Source: Trichoderma breve (lineage: Eukaryota; Ascomycota; Sordariomycetes; Hypocreales; Hypocreaceae). From it: a stretch of 64,000 bases of DNA. A program made the translations under genes and the position numbers. The notes beneath the pieces were generated by a model. That model was not told the origin of the DNA. It saw nothing but the letters and a program-made list of their open reading frames with translations, and made no database searches. The first letter of the stretch is position 1. Each line of letters starts with the position of its first letter. Shown one piece after another: positions 21,521-33,097 of this stretch. Where the stretch lies: NCBI RefSeq assembly GCF_028502605.1, contig NC_079232.1, positions 4,278,001 to 4,342,000 of the forward strand. The letters run 5' to 3'.

Positions 21521-22578
21521 TTACTGAGCCTTCTTGGCCTTGATCTGGGCCAACTTCTTCTCACGGCGTCTCTTGTGGGCATCGGCACCGGCCTCGGTGT
21601 CGAGCATGTAGTCCCACCAGCGGAAGCTGGAAGCGTAGTTGCCAATGAACTTCTCGTGGTGCATGTCGTGGTGGTCGGCACCGGCCCAGACAGGCAGGAA
21701 GTGGCGCAAGCTCCAGGGGAAGTCGTAGCCGCTGTGGGCATCGATGGCCTGCAGAAGACGGAGGGCGATCCAGACGTACATGGTGAGCAGGTGGAGCTCG
21801 CCGGTGATGGCAAGGAGAAGGATGGGAGATCCGACGACACCAAGTCCGAGGAGACCAGTCTCAATGGGCGAAGCATACTCGGCAGCCAAGCCAAAGGGAG
21901 CAGAGTACAGGTGGTGCATCTTGTGGATGCTCCTGTAGAGAGGGCCGTAGTGAAGAGCGCGGTGGAACCAGTAGTGCCAGGTATCCTCCATGACGAAGAG
22001 GATGGCAATCTGCCAGGCCATGGTGAAGAGCGAGGGGAACGGAATGCCGTAGTCCATGCCGAAGTAGGTGGCGACGGGGTGGAAGAACCAGATCTGAGGC
22101 AGTTCGGCGGTGAAGTGGCTGATGAGGACGATGGCGGCGCAGTCCCACTGTTCCTTGAGGGTCGGGATCTTCTGAGACTGAATCTTGTATTTGTGGAAGT
22201 AGGGGATCTTGTCCATGATCATGAAGGGAATGCAGCGGCCGAAGTAGATGACCTCGTGCATGACGAAGCTCATGATGCCGGTGGCCAGAGTGTCATTCTG
22301 CATGAAGAGGTACCAAGCCTGAAAACTCTCGAGTTAGTCTTTATTCTCGGATTCGCGTAGGGAAAAAAAGCGAAGAAAAAAAAGTCGAGAGTGCAAAACG
22401 TACAGCCCAGAGGCGCTCAAAGTAGTTAAGCTGAACATTGTATTTGCCAACTTCTTCGAGGACGTTGAAGTAGCCCTGCGTTTGGTTCAACGCGGTGAAA
22501 GTCGCGCTCCTATTAAAGATGGCGGGTTAGAAAATTGGCCAGCCAGGTGCAAACGCGGCTCACTTACGCCACGTCCAT
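21521..22578 (-). CDS. ERG25: C-4 methylsterol oxidase (sterol desaturase family)
   Basis: Three exons on the minus strand: 22578-22568 (11 nt), 22509-22404 and 22318-21521; 304 residues, close to yeast Erg25. The three histidine clusters that hold the di-iron centre are intact: HYWFHRALH (residues 154-162), HKMHH (171-175) and HHDMHH (255-260). Hydrophobic segments lie between them. The protein ends in KKAQ, a KKxx ER-retrieval motif, as expected for an enzyme of the ER sterol complex. It oxidises the C-4 methyl groups of 4,4-dimethylzymosterol with oxygen and electrons from cytochrome b5, working with Erg26 and Erg27 in ergosterol synthesis. The tiny first exon (MDV plus two bases) ends at GTAAGT. 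Confidence 0.97.
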
Positions 22579-23126
22579 GGTTGAGGCCCAATTGGTGAGA
22601 TGCTGTTGAGATATCTTCCAAACTTGTTGAGGGGATGTGGGAAAGAAAAGAAAAGCTCCTAGAAACAAAGGAGCGGAAGACTGGTGTAGATAAGGAGATG
22701 AGCTTGAGGAAAGGACAAGCGTATTAGGGGACTGGCAGTGGGGGCGAGAAGGGAGATTTTTATCGTCGGTTCGCAGAGTTGAAGGCTTTCATTGGCCGTG
22801 CTAACGGCTAGTCAGGAGATGGACTTGTGTGGCCAAAAAGAACATTACATTGGGAAAAAAATTATGGACCCGCGCAATGAGCCCACAAGGGAACAAGAGT
22901 TTCCGTGCTCTGGGGATTCAAATGCGTGCGAATCGAATCGGAGCTACCCACGGCCCGCGCAGCCTCGCGCAATTGCTGCGGCGTGATAGGCCGTGGTTGG
23001 GCGCTGATGCGCTGTGATAGGCTGTGGCGGGAGGGTGTTCCTGCATGGGCCGCATTCGTATTCGCATCGGAGTGAGACAATCTGGGCGAATTTGTGTGGC
23101 TTGGTGCTTCGTTCTCGCGATGAGAG

Positions 23127-23146
23127 CACACACACACACGCACACA
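23127..23146. repeat. CA dinucleotide microsatellite
   Basis: A short run of CA units with one interruption (CG), in the ERG25/NCA2 spacer. Confidence 0.8.
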
Positions 23147-23326
23147 ATCTCTCCTTCGTACATACGAGCTCATACAAACTCAGCTAGCTCTCTTTTGCCT
23201 TCTGATCTGATCTTGATGCTTTGCTGACCCCATTTTGCTCGTCTTTGGCACTGACCGCTTCCACGTGCGTGGCAGCAGCGGCCGCCGCTCGGCATCTTTT
23301 GTGAGATAGTTTGCGGCATTCTCAAG

Positions 23327-23346
23327 TTTTTTTTTTTTTTTTTTTT
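23327..23346. repeat. T20 homopolymer
   Basis: Twenty consecutive T residues on the plus strand; likely length-variable and error-prone in sequencing. Confidence 0.85.
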
Positions 23347-24338
23347 GTTTATTTAATTTTATCTTTTTAAACAAGGTGCCAGGGGTGCTGTACTGTGCTT
23401 TGCCCATATATCTTCTTTTGGATAGACAGAGGCAGGGCTACAGTACGCGAGCGACATGCACCCGCCACTTTGGGCAGCTTTTTTATCGGAGACCTGGTAA
23501 TTGGATGGGGCAGATCTACATAGGGGCTCCATGTATGTAGAACTGCCTGACGCTGAATATTGCCATCAAGTGCCCATGTGCTGTATGTACGCGCACTTAC
23601 AGTAATAGTATTCCAAATTTTGGGGTCCAGTTTGATTTTTGGAGTTGCAACTACTGGAGCTGTCTATGATCTCATCAAAGGCATTAAATTCTACAGTGGC
23701 CACTCAAGTGGTTTTTAGCACACCATAACACCTATCGCATTTAAGCCTCTAATAGGCGACAGTAGTGACATCACAGCCAAGTGCAGCTCCAACAAGGCAC
23801 TGGACAGTTAAACACATCAGCACCCCAATAAGAGAATACGCAATTCTGCTCAGCCATTCTCGCCTCATCCCCTCCATCATCTCGACATCTCGACATTAGC
23901 TTCATCCTCTTCCCCCTATTCCTGTGCATGACGTGAGCTGTTCGTTTGTCGCTCCGAGTACGAGCCATCCAACAATCAATCGCGGCGTTTCCATATTCTG
24001 GAGCTCAGGAAAAATTCGGGCACAAACTGCCCCACGCAGAAGCTCCTCCTCCTCCTCTCTTCTCCTCCTCTCGCAGAGCAGCAAACCGCGGATGGATCGA
24101 TAATACTAGCCGCGCCCACCTGTTACCTGTTTACTCTCGGCCAGCTGTAATTCCGGACGCTGCCTGTGGTGTGATGGTCTGACTATCGTCCAAGCACCTC
24201 CGGATTCGACTCCACCCGCAACCTGGTCCAGCTCCAGCCCAGATCGATGCAGATTCAGCAAGGTTAACCTAGCCCTGGTCGAGACAGCCGGACCGTTCGC
24301 TTGTCTGATCGTTTCATCGGCTCATACAATTTTAAACC

Positions 24339-26425
24339 ATGTCGCTGGTTGCCGAGTGAGTTTGCAGCCCCCCTCCAACAGCTTCTAGAGCGAGCTACTG
24401 CTGTGCTGACTTTGCTAATCTCTTTCTTGCAACAGCCAAGTGCGGCGACTGGATGCCTACCTCGACCGTCTCCCTGTCCTATCCGAAGAGGCTTCTGAAG
24501 ATGGGGTTTCCGAAGTTGGGCACCCCTTTGCCGTCACAGAGGCGCTGGACGTTCCGCACCTGGACCGTCTGCTAGGCATCATTCGCTCACTGAGCACCAC
24601 CTCGTCTTCTCAGCCGCTACTCTCTCTCGAACGTGTTAAACTCCTCCTCGACGAATCAGGCATTCCTGCGATAGCGAATAAGGGTCATGGCACCGCAGGC
24701 GGGGCTTATGCACAAACCAAGACACCGTATGAGAACGAAATCGAGTGGCTCCTTGTCTCCAAAGCGACGGTTCAGGTCTATGGAGCTATTCTCAACACGC
24801 TGGTTGATCGTATTGTCCCGTTGAGCGATGATTTGTGGTATTGGGATGGAGTCTTGAGCTCCTACAGCTATAGCAGTATCTACGCGGTACAGACATCTCC
24901 TCTCCGGCTGTTGGCGTGGTCGCATGACATATACCAAGCCAGCCGGGCACGATTACGCTCTTTGTCTGCTGCAGAGGCTTCGGCCGAGCTTGTCGAGTCT
25001 ACACGATCCACCATCTCACAGCCATGGAGCAGATTCTACGGCGTTGTTCGGGACAGCATTCGGGAGCACTCATTTGCCAACATACAGCGAAAAGTACTCT
25101 CGCCCGTTGCTCTATGTCGAGCCGAGGCTAGGCGCAAACAGGCGCACTTGCGAAAGCTGAGGGAAATGACAGCCAGCGGTCTCGGAGTGCTCATGGATGA
25201 AGGCCTTCAGCTAGGCCACGACGATGAGAGAGCTGGGGCGCAGGATCATGAAGACCTTAAGGGGGTCGTTGAGCGCAGCGTAGCATTGATGGACATGGTT
25301 CTCAAGGAGGCATGCAGCCTGGAAGCCAATATTCATGACTTTGAGGAAAAGGTGTTTGCCGGTGTCGAAGAAGACGCTGAGCTATCTGTACATGTCGAGG
25401 AAGACATGACTCCCTATCGCCCAAGCACCCTGGCTCGCCGACTGCTTCAGATAATTGACAAGACGCTACCCCAACATATCAACGCCATGCAGACTCTTGC
25501 TAATGAAAACGGTCGACCGCCGGTTATTATTCGATACTGGCTGCCGGCTCTCATCGGTCTTACGTCTTCTACTACCATTCTTAAGATCTTGGTCAACCGC
25601 AAAGCAGATATTATCCAATGGATCACGGATTTTGGAAGCACGCTGCGAGATTTCTGGATTCATTGGGTCGTTGAGCCAACCGAAAAGGTTATCAAGACGA
25701 TTCGGCACGATGAGACGAGTGAAATTGCCATTATGAGCAGAGACAGCCTCAAGGCCGATCGAGAGAGCCTGGAGCGAATGGTTGTCGACTTTGCCACCGA
25801 CAAGCCTCACTTTGCTGTTGGTGGTTCATCCATCACCGAATCCCAAATCGCAGACATTCGCTCTAAAGTGGCTGAAGGCGACGTGACCCCGGTTCTTCGA
25901 GCGTACGAGCAAGACTTGAGAAGCCCCTTTGTCGGTGCCGTCCGGGGTGATCTTGTCCGATCTCTCCTAATCCAGGTTCAGAAGACAAAGGTTGACCTCG
26001 AAGTGGCCATGACCGGCATTGATTCGCTCCTCAAGAGCCAAGAGCTGGTTTTTGGCTTTGTGGGACTGACTCCTGGTGTGTTTGTTTCCTTTGGCGTCTT
26101 CCAATACTTCCGCAGCATCTTTGGCGGCCGATCTGGACGGCGCCATAGCAAAGCCTCTGGCAAGGCCATTCGCATCCTTCGAAACATTGACCGTATCTTA
26201 TCCGAGGCGAGACCAACGGAGAACAATGTCCTGTCCTACAAGGATCACGGCCTTTTGCTGTGCGAGGTTCACGTGCTTCGTAATCTGGCTAGTAAGCTGA
26301 TGCCAGATAACATACAGAAGGAGTTTTTGGAGGATCTGGACGACCTTGCGAATGTCAAGGGGGTGCACATTCAAGCAAAGGCTCTAGAGAGGATTCGCTG
26401 GGCATACGCAAGATGGCTTAGGTAA
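24339..26425 (+). CDS. NCA2: Nuclear control of ATPase protein 2 (mitochondrial)
   Basis: Two exons, 24339-24355 and 24436-26425, 668 residues. The 80-nt intron (GTGAGT to CAACAG) joins MSLVA to DQVRRLDAYLDRL. Features of the NCA2 family are visible: an N-terminal helical region (LDRLLGIIRSL, WLLVSKATVQVYG), the central RYWLPALIGLTSSTTILKIL membrane segment (about residues 357-376), and the C-terminal part with a second hydrophobic segment (FVGLTPGVFVSFGVFQYFRSIFGG) before the conserved final block (LLLCEVHVLR, LEDLDDLANV, ALERIRWAYARWLR). In yeast Nca2 sits in the outer mitochondrial membrane and influences expression of mitochondrially encoded ATP synthase subunits 6 and 8. There are no anomalies. 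Confidence 0.93.
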
Positions 26426-26855
26426 ACCGGACACAATGTATTTTTACATATCGGAGAGCAATTCTTTTTGAAAGAATTCTTGTTTGACTAGAAGAGAGGA
26501 TAGACAGGCGAGTGAGCATTGTAAAAAGCATGTCAATTACGTCTCCCATATTGAAGTAATACCTTTGATATCATATTCAACGTGCATTTTTATTTTGCGT
26601 ATTAGTCTAGGGTACTTAAAGTTGTATCGCCTGATGCTGCCAAACCACTAATCTTGTTCCAAAAACCGCAACCCGTTGCGCCATTGCCCACGTTAAATGC
26701 TTCTTATAACAACAATAATATTGGAAGATGATTTTGTTGAAAACACCCTAATTGTGTACTCCGATGACATGACTCATGCTTTTGTGACCCTTTACCTGGT
26801 GTCCCAATGATGATGGTAGATTTAGAAAATATTCAATAAAGGAAAATAGTAATGC
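26426..26855. other. Convergent spacer NCA2/SSU1
   Basis: 430 bp of AT-rich sequence between two converging genes. No coding potential is seen. Confidence 0.65.
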
Positions 26856-28453
26856 TCAAACAGTTTCGCTGTCGGTGGGAGGTTCTTCCTTCTCGCGGAG
26901 GTCCTTGAGGCAGGGAGCAAAGAACATTTCGCCCGTGATGACGAGCTGTAAAGTCCTCAGACTGACGAGTATCCAGAGGAGGACGACACTTAGAGAGATG
27001 ATCTAGCAAACAGTGGGTTAGATGGACGTTTTCCACAAGATAGGTCATACAGACACAGAGAGAGGGAGGCAACTCACCATGGTTGCATATTTGAAGAACT
27101 CGCTGCCCAGATTCTTCCACAGGGCATTGGTGCAAGTTCCCCATACGCCGAGCGGGAAAGTGAATCCCCACCAGCCCATGTTGAAGGGGAACTGGCGCGT
27201 GGTCCTGAGGCTGATGAGGGCGAAGCAGACCCAGGCGAGAGCGAACCCCCACATGACGATGCCGAAGAAGATGCCAAGGAAGTAGAGGAACTCTGCGCCT
27301 CGCGTGGGATCGACGCCAGCGACGTGAAACATTTCCGTCTGGGGAATCACCTTGAGGGCGACTTTACCGAGCTGCTGGATGCCGAAACCGCCTTGGCCGA
27401 GAGGTCCCACGGGGAGAAAGACGGAGACGATGACTTCCCGAGGGGGGAGGGAGTGGATGGTCAGGCGGTGGAAGTAGAGGGCCATGACGCAGCCGGAGAG
27501 GGCCTGGCCGATGCCCCAGAGGACGTAGGAGACGATGAGCGTTGCGTAGGCGTGGCTGGACGAGGGGAGGGCGTCGGCGACGATGCCTCCCGTGGCAGCG
27601 GCGACGACTGCGGGGACGATGGGGAGGAGGAGGGTTGCGGTGGTCTTGTCGAGGCCGGGGCGGTGGCGGTGCATGACGATGAAGGGCATGGAGATGCAGG
27701 TTGCCATTGAGACGAGGACGTCGATCCACCAGAATGCCCAGGCGAGGTAGATGAGCCAGGGGCCCCATTGGGCGCAGGCGAAGATCATCATGTTGATGAT
27801 GGCTGAAGAGTTGGTAAGTTAGTTAGTTGGTGTTGAGACGAGATGAGATGAGACGGGAGGTGACATACTGGCAAATCCCATGGGGAAGCAGCCCAGGAAC
27901 AAAGATTGCGCGGGATGTGAAATCATGGCCATCCAGATTTCAGGATAGAGCGTATATCGTAGTAGCGAGATGATGCAGAAGATTGTGAAGAGCAGGATGT
28001 TTAAGGCGAAGAAGATGTAGGAGATGATGTGTAGCCAGTAGCCGTTCCAGGGGAGGTTGAAGAGGAGGATGGAGACGATGCCCGTGCCCATGTTTACGGC
28101 GAACCATCTTTTTGAGATTGTTGTGTTAGTTTAAACCGAGTTCAAATGCTGGGGGTTGATTTTTTTTTTTCTTTGAGGAATGGGTGGTTGTATTGTGTGT
28201 AAGTGAGCGGTTGGAGTGTATGTGAGACTTACGATGGAGTAAAGTTGCGGACGATTTTGCGCCAGCCGCGGTTATTCTTGCAGGGTCTTGATTTTGAAGG
28301 GCATGGAGGAGTATCGGGAGTATTGGCATCATCATCGCTGCTGCTGCTGTCGTTGTTGTCGTTGTTGTTGGTATTGTTTTCTGGCTGTGGCGGCTTCTCG
28401 GTTATTGTTCCGAGCTGAGCATCTGCCGGCCTGGCTGTTGTAGTCGCCATCAT
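26856..28453 (-). CDS. SSU1: Sulfite efflux pump SSU1 (TDT transporter family)
   Basis: Four exons on the minus strand: 28453-28233, 28107-27869, 27802-27078 and 27002-26856; 443 residues. After a 65-residue hydrophilic, Asn/Asp/Ser-rich N-terminus come about ten membrane segments with the family landmarks: NFTPSWFAVNMGTGIVSILL at the start of the first helix, PMGFATIINMMIFAC, SYVLWGIGQALSGCVMALYF, FLPVGPLGQGGFGIQQLGK and FNMGWWGFTFPLGVW. This wording distinguishes fungal Ssu1 from malate permeases of the same family. Ssu1 exports sulfite across the plasma membrane, protecting the cell when sulfur amino acids are catabolised. Cysteine dioxygenase, which starts the route that makes sulfite, lies 2.9 kb away and divergent. 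A second ATG follows immediately at 28450. Confidence 0.9.
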
Positions 28454-31353
28454 GATGGAGAGTCTCCAATGAGACCAAAGAGCAATTCAAGCTGATAGTT
28501 GTAAAAGTACTGAAACTTCAATTGATGTTAATAAAAATTTGAAGTCGTCGTCCAATCGTCGTATTTATGAATGTCTTGAGACTATTGCTTTAGGCATAGC
28601 CTTTCGGTATTCGGGGCGTTCGCTATGACGTTATATTTGTTGTATGTAAGCCACCAAAAGATGCAGCCGTAGCGGTTCGTCGGAATGAGTGAGCCGAAGG
28701 ATTTACTTTCCGGGAATAGGGGCAAGTGACGAGATTGAATGAATTGAATTGCTTCTCCCTTTTCATGTGAATGGGATCGAGTTGCCGGTCTGCCGTTATA
28801 TAAACCTTCTAGTCATAGCTACTGAGGCAAAAGAATTTTCTTTGACTAATTGGTTTGTTCGCCCCCTAGTCAGATGATGCACCGGCCAGCCGGCCGTCCA
28901 GGTACGGAAGACCCTTTTTTTTTCTTCCCTTCACCTGCGATGAACCGGTCGGCGATGGGGGATCCACCAGTATCAGATTCTAGAAGATTGCCTAGCAGCT
29001 ACAAATCCAGTTTTTTTTTTCTTAATGGTAGCTGCTCAGCCCTCTGACGTGCAAACATGATTCACATGGGCCGCCGCTATTCGCTCTTTTGGCGGCTGCG
29101 AATCTGGGGAAAGCTCGGCATCGGGGCGTGATGGGGAGCGGCTGTCGGTGGGAGATGGATATGGCTGACCAGGGCTGCCTTTTTGTTCCGTTTGGGCGAC
29201 GGGCCGAGATGCGGGTTTGTGATGATGAGTGCTGGATGGAAGTGCCGAGCTGAAATTTGTCTTTGACATTGTTTCTTTGGTCTCAAACGGTTATTGCGGC
29301 ATCGGGTAGAAGGGGAGCGGATACATTGCGGTGGTGATGCTAGCCGTGATGACGATGATTTTGGGATCTTTGTAAGAATAGATTGGAAGTGAAGCCGGAG
29401 ATGAGATGCGATACGGCAAGTGAAAAGATGTTAGACAACGAAGATTGCAGCTCTCCACTCTTGTTGCGAGTCAAGTTACGGCTTTCGTGATTAAGGTAAG
29501 ATACGAGATGACCCAAGCAACAGCTTCACCATGACTTAGATGGCTGTAGCAATTGAGGTTGAAGGGTTCAAATAGCTTTATGAATTTAATTTTATCGCCA
29601 TCGATATGCTTATAGCTACGAGTAGGTACGATTTGTTTATATTCACCAACAACGTCAATATATGTCTAGGGTCAAATATCATTTACTCCCGAGGTGCATC
29701 ACGAACCAGATGGAGATGGATATCATACCGGAGATAAGGACTCTTCTGGGAATGCAATCCAATTGACATCTCATCTCGCCCACATGGCATACTCTGGACA
29801 CATAAGCCCGGCCCAGCAGTTCCGTTCTTTACGTGGCAGTCGGTCCTTAGTTCTCCATCAAGTACATCACATATCATTGCAATCCACCTTGTAGCAGCAG
29901 CAGCCATGCGTTGCGCTGTGCAGATCTTCTTTTTTCTTTTCAATTTTCTTTCTAGTAATTTTTTTTTACCCGTGCGCTTTGCCATACTGGCTCGTGAGTC
30001 GACTGGTCGAAGAAAAAAAGGTCCAACCAGCAAAGGCAACCCAACACATGCTGTCTCACAGTATCAGATGAAAGATCCTTCAGTCAATGCGGGTGAAGCC
30101 AAGCCTCAACCATGGAAGTTACACAGTGGAGCACAAGCAAACTCCTATTGAAAAGCTTGGCGATATTTGTGGAACTTGAGGTGCACATTCCGTGGACACC
30201 AATTCAACTCTATATTGACTGAGATTCGACCTCTCCAGGTTCCGTGCCGAGTGACCGAAAGTTAAAACTGCCAGAGCGGATGTCGGCGGCGGATGTCGGA
30301 GAACCCCGAGCCGCTGCCGTCATTCTGTGTCTTGGATCTTGTACCTTTGTACTTCGTCCGTTTTCCGTCCATCCCGCATCTTATCTTATAAGTGGAACAG
30401 CGCCACCAATATAAGACATACATAAATTGACAAGGTCTGCGATTCTTGCAAAGGAAAAAATTACAATCAATTCAGATATATAAATAATTGACAACTCAGG
30501 GGCAGATAAGGCGATAGCGAGTAAGGAGAGCACAGAGTTCTAGATCTTCTGCCAACCCCCTTTCCATTCGCATATCGCAATCAGTCACTGAACATCTCTC
30601 AAGGTTCCCTTGAACTTTTTCCCTTAGCACGACGCTACTGCTCCGAGCATGTACCAGGTTTCACGAAGCCCCACGCTTGGCGGATACTGTCCGTCTAGTC
30701 ACCAAAAATCTGCCAACATTCGTCTCAGTTCGATGCTCGAGTCCCTATCGTAAAGCCTCCCGTGAGACCTGTGACATTCCAGGCTGGAAAACCGAGTTCA
30801 TGTGCAAAGTAACCACGTCCAGAATCGGGGTTTCGTGAATCTGACAATGTCCGGTCGTCATCATTTCGTAGCAATCTCATGTTATCTTTATCTCTGAGGC
30901 TGCGCGTCAGCAGTTCGCTGCACCGCCTAAACTCTGGCTGGCCATTGTGCGCTCCTAGCGCCTGGCCGTCCAACCAGATTGTGCAAAACTTGCGCGGCCT
31001 AATCCACCGATAGTTGCCAGGTGTACCCGTTCCCCGTTGTGCCGTTGCTCGTACAGGCGATCATTGACCATTGCCCTTTTTTTTCTCGTGTGGCTTGAGG
31101 GTCAATCGAGGATTTTGACAGGCCGACACCGGTTGCACTACCCTCCGTCGGGGGTTTCGCTCAGCTGACCAGACACGAGAGACACCGGTCATCCCCGCCC
31201 CCAGTCGGTGTGTCGCTTTTCGTTGCGTATCTCTGAGATCTTGATAAATGCACTCGTCGTATCGTTCTGTATTGCCCATTCGTTAGATCCCTCATAGCAT
31301 ACATCCCTATACAATCCATCCTCTATAGCCATCATCAAAAGATACCATCAACC
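28454..31353. other. Divergent spacer between SSU1 and cysteine dioxygenase
   Basis: 2.9 kb with no firmly supported gene. A 77-codon minus-strand ORF (29269-29036) is listed separately as doubtful. Short T-rich runs occur near 28,916, 29,010 and 29,960. The length allows extensive upstream control of both flanking genes. Confidence 0.55.
29036..29269 (-). CDS. Doubtful small hypothetical ORF
   Basis: ATG-initiated, 77 residues, rich in Ser, Pro and His (SSTHHHKPASRPV), without membrane segments or recognisable domain. It is compositionally disordered, so chance is a serious alternative. It lies alone in the SSU1/CDO spacer. Confidence 0.2.
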   Translation of the reverse strand: MSKTNFSSALPSSTHHHKPASRPVAQTEQKGSPGQPYPSPTDSRSPSRPDAELSPDSQPPKERIAAAHVNHVCTSEG

Positions 31354-32126
31354 ATGACCGTCAACGTTGTGTCTAGCAGCCAAGCCCTCGGTGGCGTCAG
31401 CGACGTCGTAGAGCACAAGGGGGATCGCTTCGAAGAACTCGTGCTGGCGCTCAAGGACGCCCTTGGCCCGTCGTCGGGTTTGACGTCGGACGATGTCGAC
31501 GTCGGCTTCCTAATGGAGCTTATGCGCGACTATGATGGCAACGACATGAAGTGGTCCAAGTATGCCTTTGGCGACGGCAGCAGAGGATACACTCGTAACC
31601 TCGTCGATGAGGGAAATGGCAAAAGCAACCTGGTAGGTCATGTCTCGAAACCGCGTACAGGTGCATCCCAGTATTGACAAGAAGCAAACTAGCTTGTACT
31701 CGTCTGGTCCCCAGGAAAGGGCAGCCCCATCCACGACCACGGAAACGCGCACTGCGTCATGAAGATTCTGCGCGGCGATCTCACTGAGACTCGCTACGCC
31801 TTCCCAGAGAAGGACGAGCCCGAGGGACCGATGACTGTCATCTCCGAGAAGACATATAAGGAGAACCAAGTGACATACATGGCCGACGAGCTCGGCCTCC
31901 ATAGAGTATCCAACCGTGGCAGCGACTTCGCTGTCTCGTTGCACTGTAAGTTGCATCGCAGCCTCAAGACACTTGTGCTGGACCTGACCAAACAACCTCT
32001 TCAGTATATACTCCCCCCAACGTAGCAAGGGAAGGCTGCCACATCTTTGATGAAAAGACTGGCAAGCGAAGCCATGTGCCTGGCTGCATGTACTTTTCGA
32101 TGTATGGCCGCCTGGTCAAGGAGTAG
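31354..32126 (+). CDS. CDO1: Cysteine dioxygenase
   Basis: Three exons, 31354-31632, 31693-31945 and 32005-32126; 217 residues. The cupin iron site is complete: H107 and H109 in [11 protein letters not shown] and H163 in LGLHRVSN. The residues that form the thioether cofactor in animal enzymes are also placed correctly: C114 five residues after the second His, and Y179 in SLHLY, with H177 beside it. The enzyme oxidises L-cysteine to cysteine sulfinate in the cytosol, the committed step toward sulfite and taurine-type products. Intron 2 separates H177 from Y179. SSU1, encoding the sulfite exporter, is the upstream divergent neighbour, so the two ends of the cysteine-to-sulfite route sit side by side; co-regulation by cysteine is an inference. 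Confidence 0.95.
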
Positions 32127-33097
32127 CAAGCAGCAGACTTGGCAGCGTGTGCATCGGGTTCATAGGAAGCGGTGTTTTGGCGTTGGTTTTGTAATGTCTT
32201 TCTCATAATCGTCTTGTTGCCTGTATTGATTTAGTTCATGATTCTGGGTGTCGTTGGGTAGCATCTGCCATGTTCATCCATGGCGGAGGAGAAGCGGTCC
32301 TCAGCGACGGATATATAGCGAAGCACAGCATTTTTGGTACTGAATGAAACGCCTCATCGCATACAAGCTCGTCTCCCCTGTTACAGCAAAAAAGAAGAGT
32401 GTAGTTGGAAGAAAAGCAAGGTTGGACGCATGTCGTTGATATTCCGGCTCTTGTTCTGGAGAGCCATCGATGGCGTGATTTCGGCTAGACCTAATTGGGG
32501 ACAGTCGAGTGCTTGGTGGTGACGGATCTCGGCGCACTTTTTATGGGGGTTACGGAGGTATTACGGTATTCTGGCTGCTTAGTCACGGTGATTATAAGCG
32601 TTCACAGGCACAAAAAACACGAGACAAGATGTATTAGACGGTAGGGAGTGTGTTATAAGGGAGCTGGACTTGTATTGATGTGTTGATTCCCTCCATGCGT
32701 GGGACATGATTGTGTGGATGCCCGACTAGAGAGGGACTAAGGCGCCTGTGCTCCATATTGCTTACAAAAATGGTACGAGAGCTGCCAAAAGTCGGAGTGA
32801 CATGCTCAGCCTGTCGAATTGCTCCCTGGTTGCTGGTATCTCTGACACGTCACATGACCTCGCGTTTGTAGTCTCGTACTCGTACAGGCTATCAGCGGAT
32901 TGGAACGCGAAGTCAACTGGCGGACCTGCCATAATTGTAGAAGTTAACAGTTGAGAAGAAGCAAATCGATAGAGATGCTCAGCTCTAGAATTTTATTCCA
33001 CTTTAGCAGCCTCAGACATCAAAAGTCCTCTCTTTCGAATTCATGATTCTGTTTTTTATAGCATCTATTTAAAAGCATCCATTCTCGTTATAACAGC
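32127..33097. other. Spacer between cysteine dioxygenase and the helicase gene
   Basis: 970 bp holding the end of one plus-strand gene and the promoter of the next. No supported coding sequence. Confidence 0.6.

Larger units (their letters stand above)
22579..24338. other. Divergent spacer between ERG25 and NCA2
   Basis: The 1.76-kb region separates two genes transcribed away from each other. It holds a CA-rich microsatellite (23127-23146), a T20 run (23327-23346) and pyrimidine-rich leader sequence near NCA2 (24040-24070). I find no gene. Confidence 0.6.

Noticed and set aside
21575..22360. 261-codon open frame on the plus strand across ERG25
   Set aside because: It is the antisense of the well-supported ERG25 exon 3; codon bias of the real gene keeps the opposite strand free of stops. 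The peptide is Asp/Val/Gly-rich and unlike any protein.
24140..24215. Stretch resembling a tRNA 3' half (GGATTCGACTCC)
   Set aside because: The acceptor stem and anticodon arm cannot be folded; resemblance is limited to the T-loop.
27324..27710. 128-codon acidic frame on the plus strand
   Set aside because: Antisense of SSU1 exon 3; Gly/Asp/Glu composition is the usual shadow pattern.
31510..32028. 172-codon minus-strand frame over cysteine dioxygenase
   Set aside because: Antisense shadow of a gene with all iron ligands identified.
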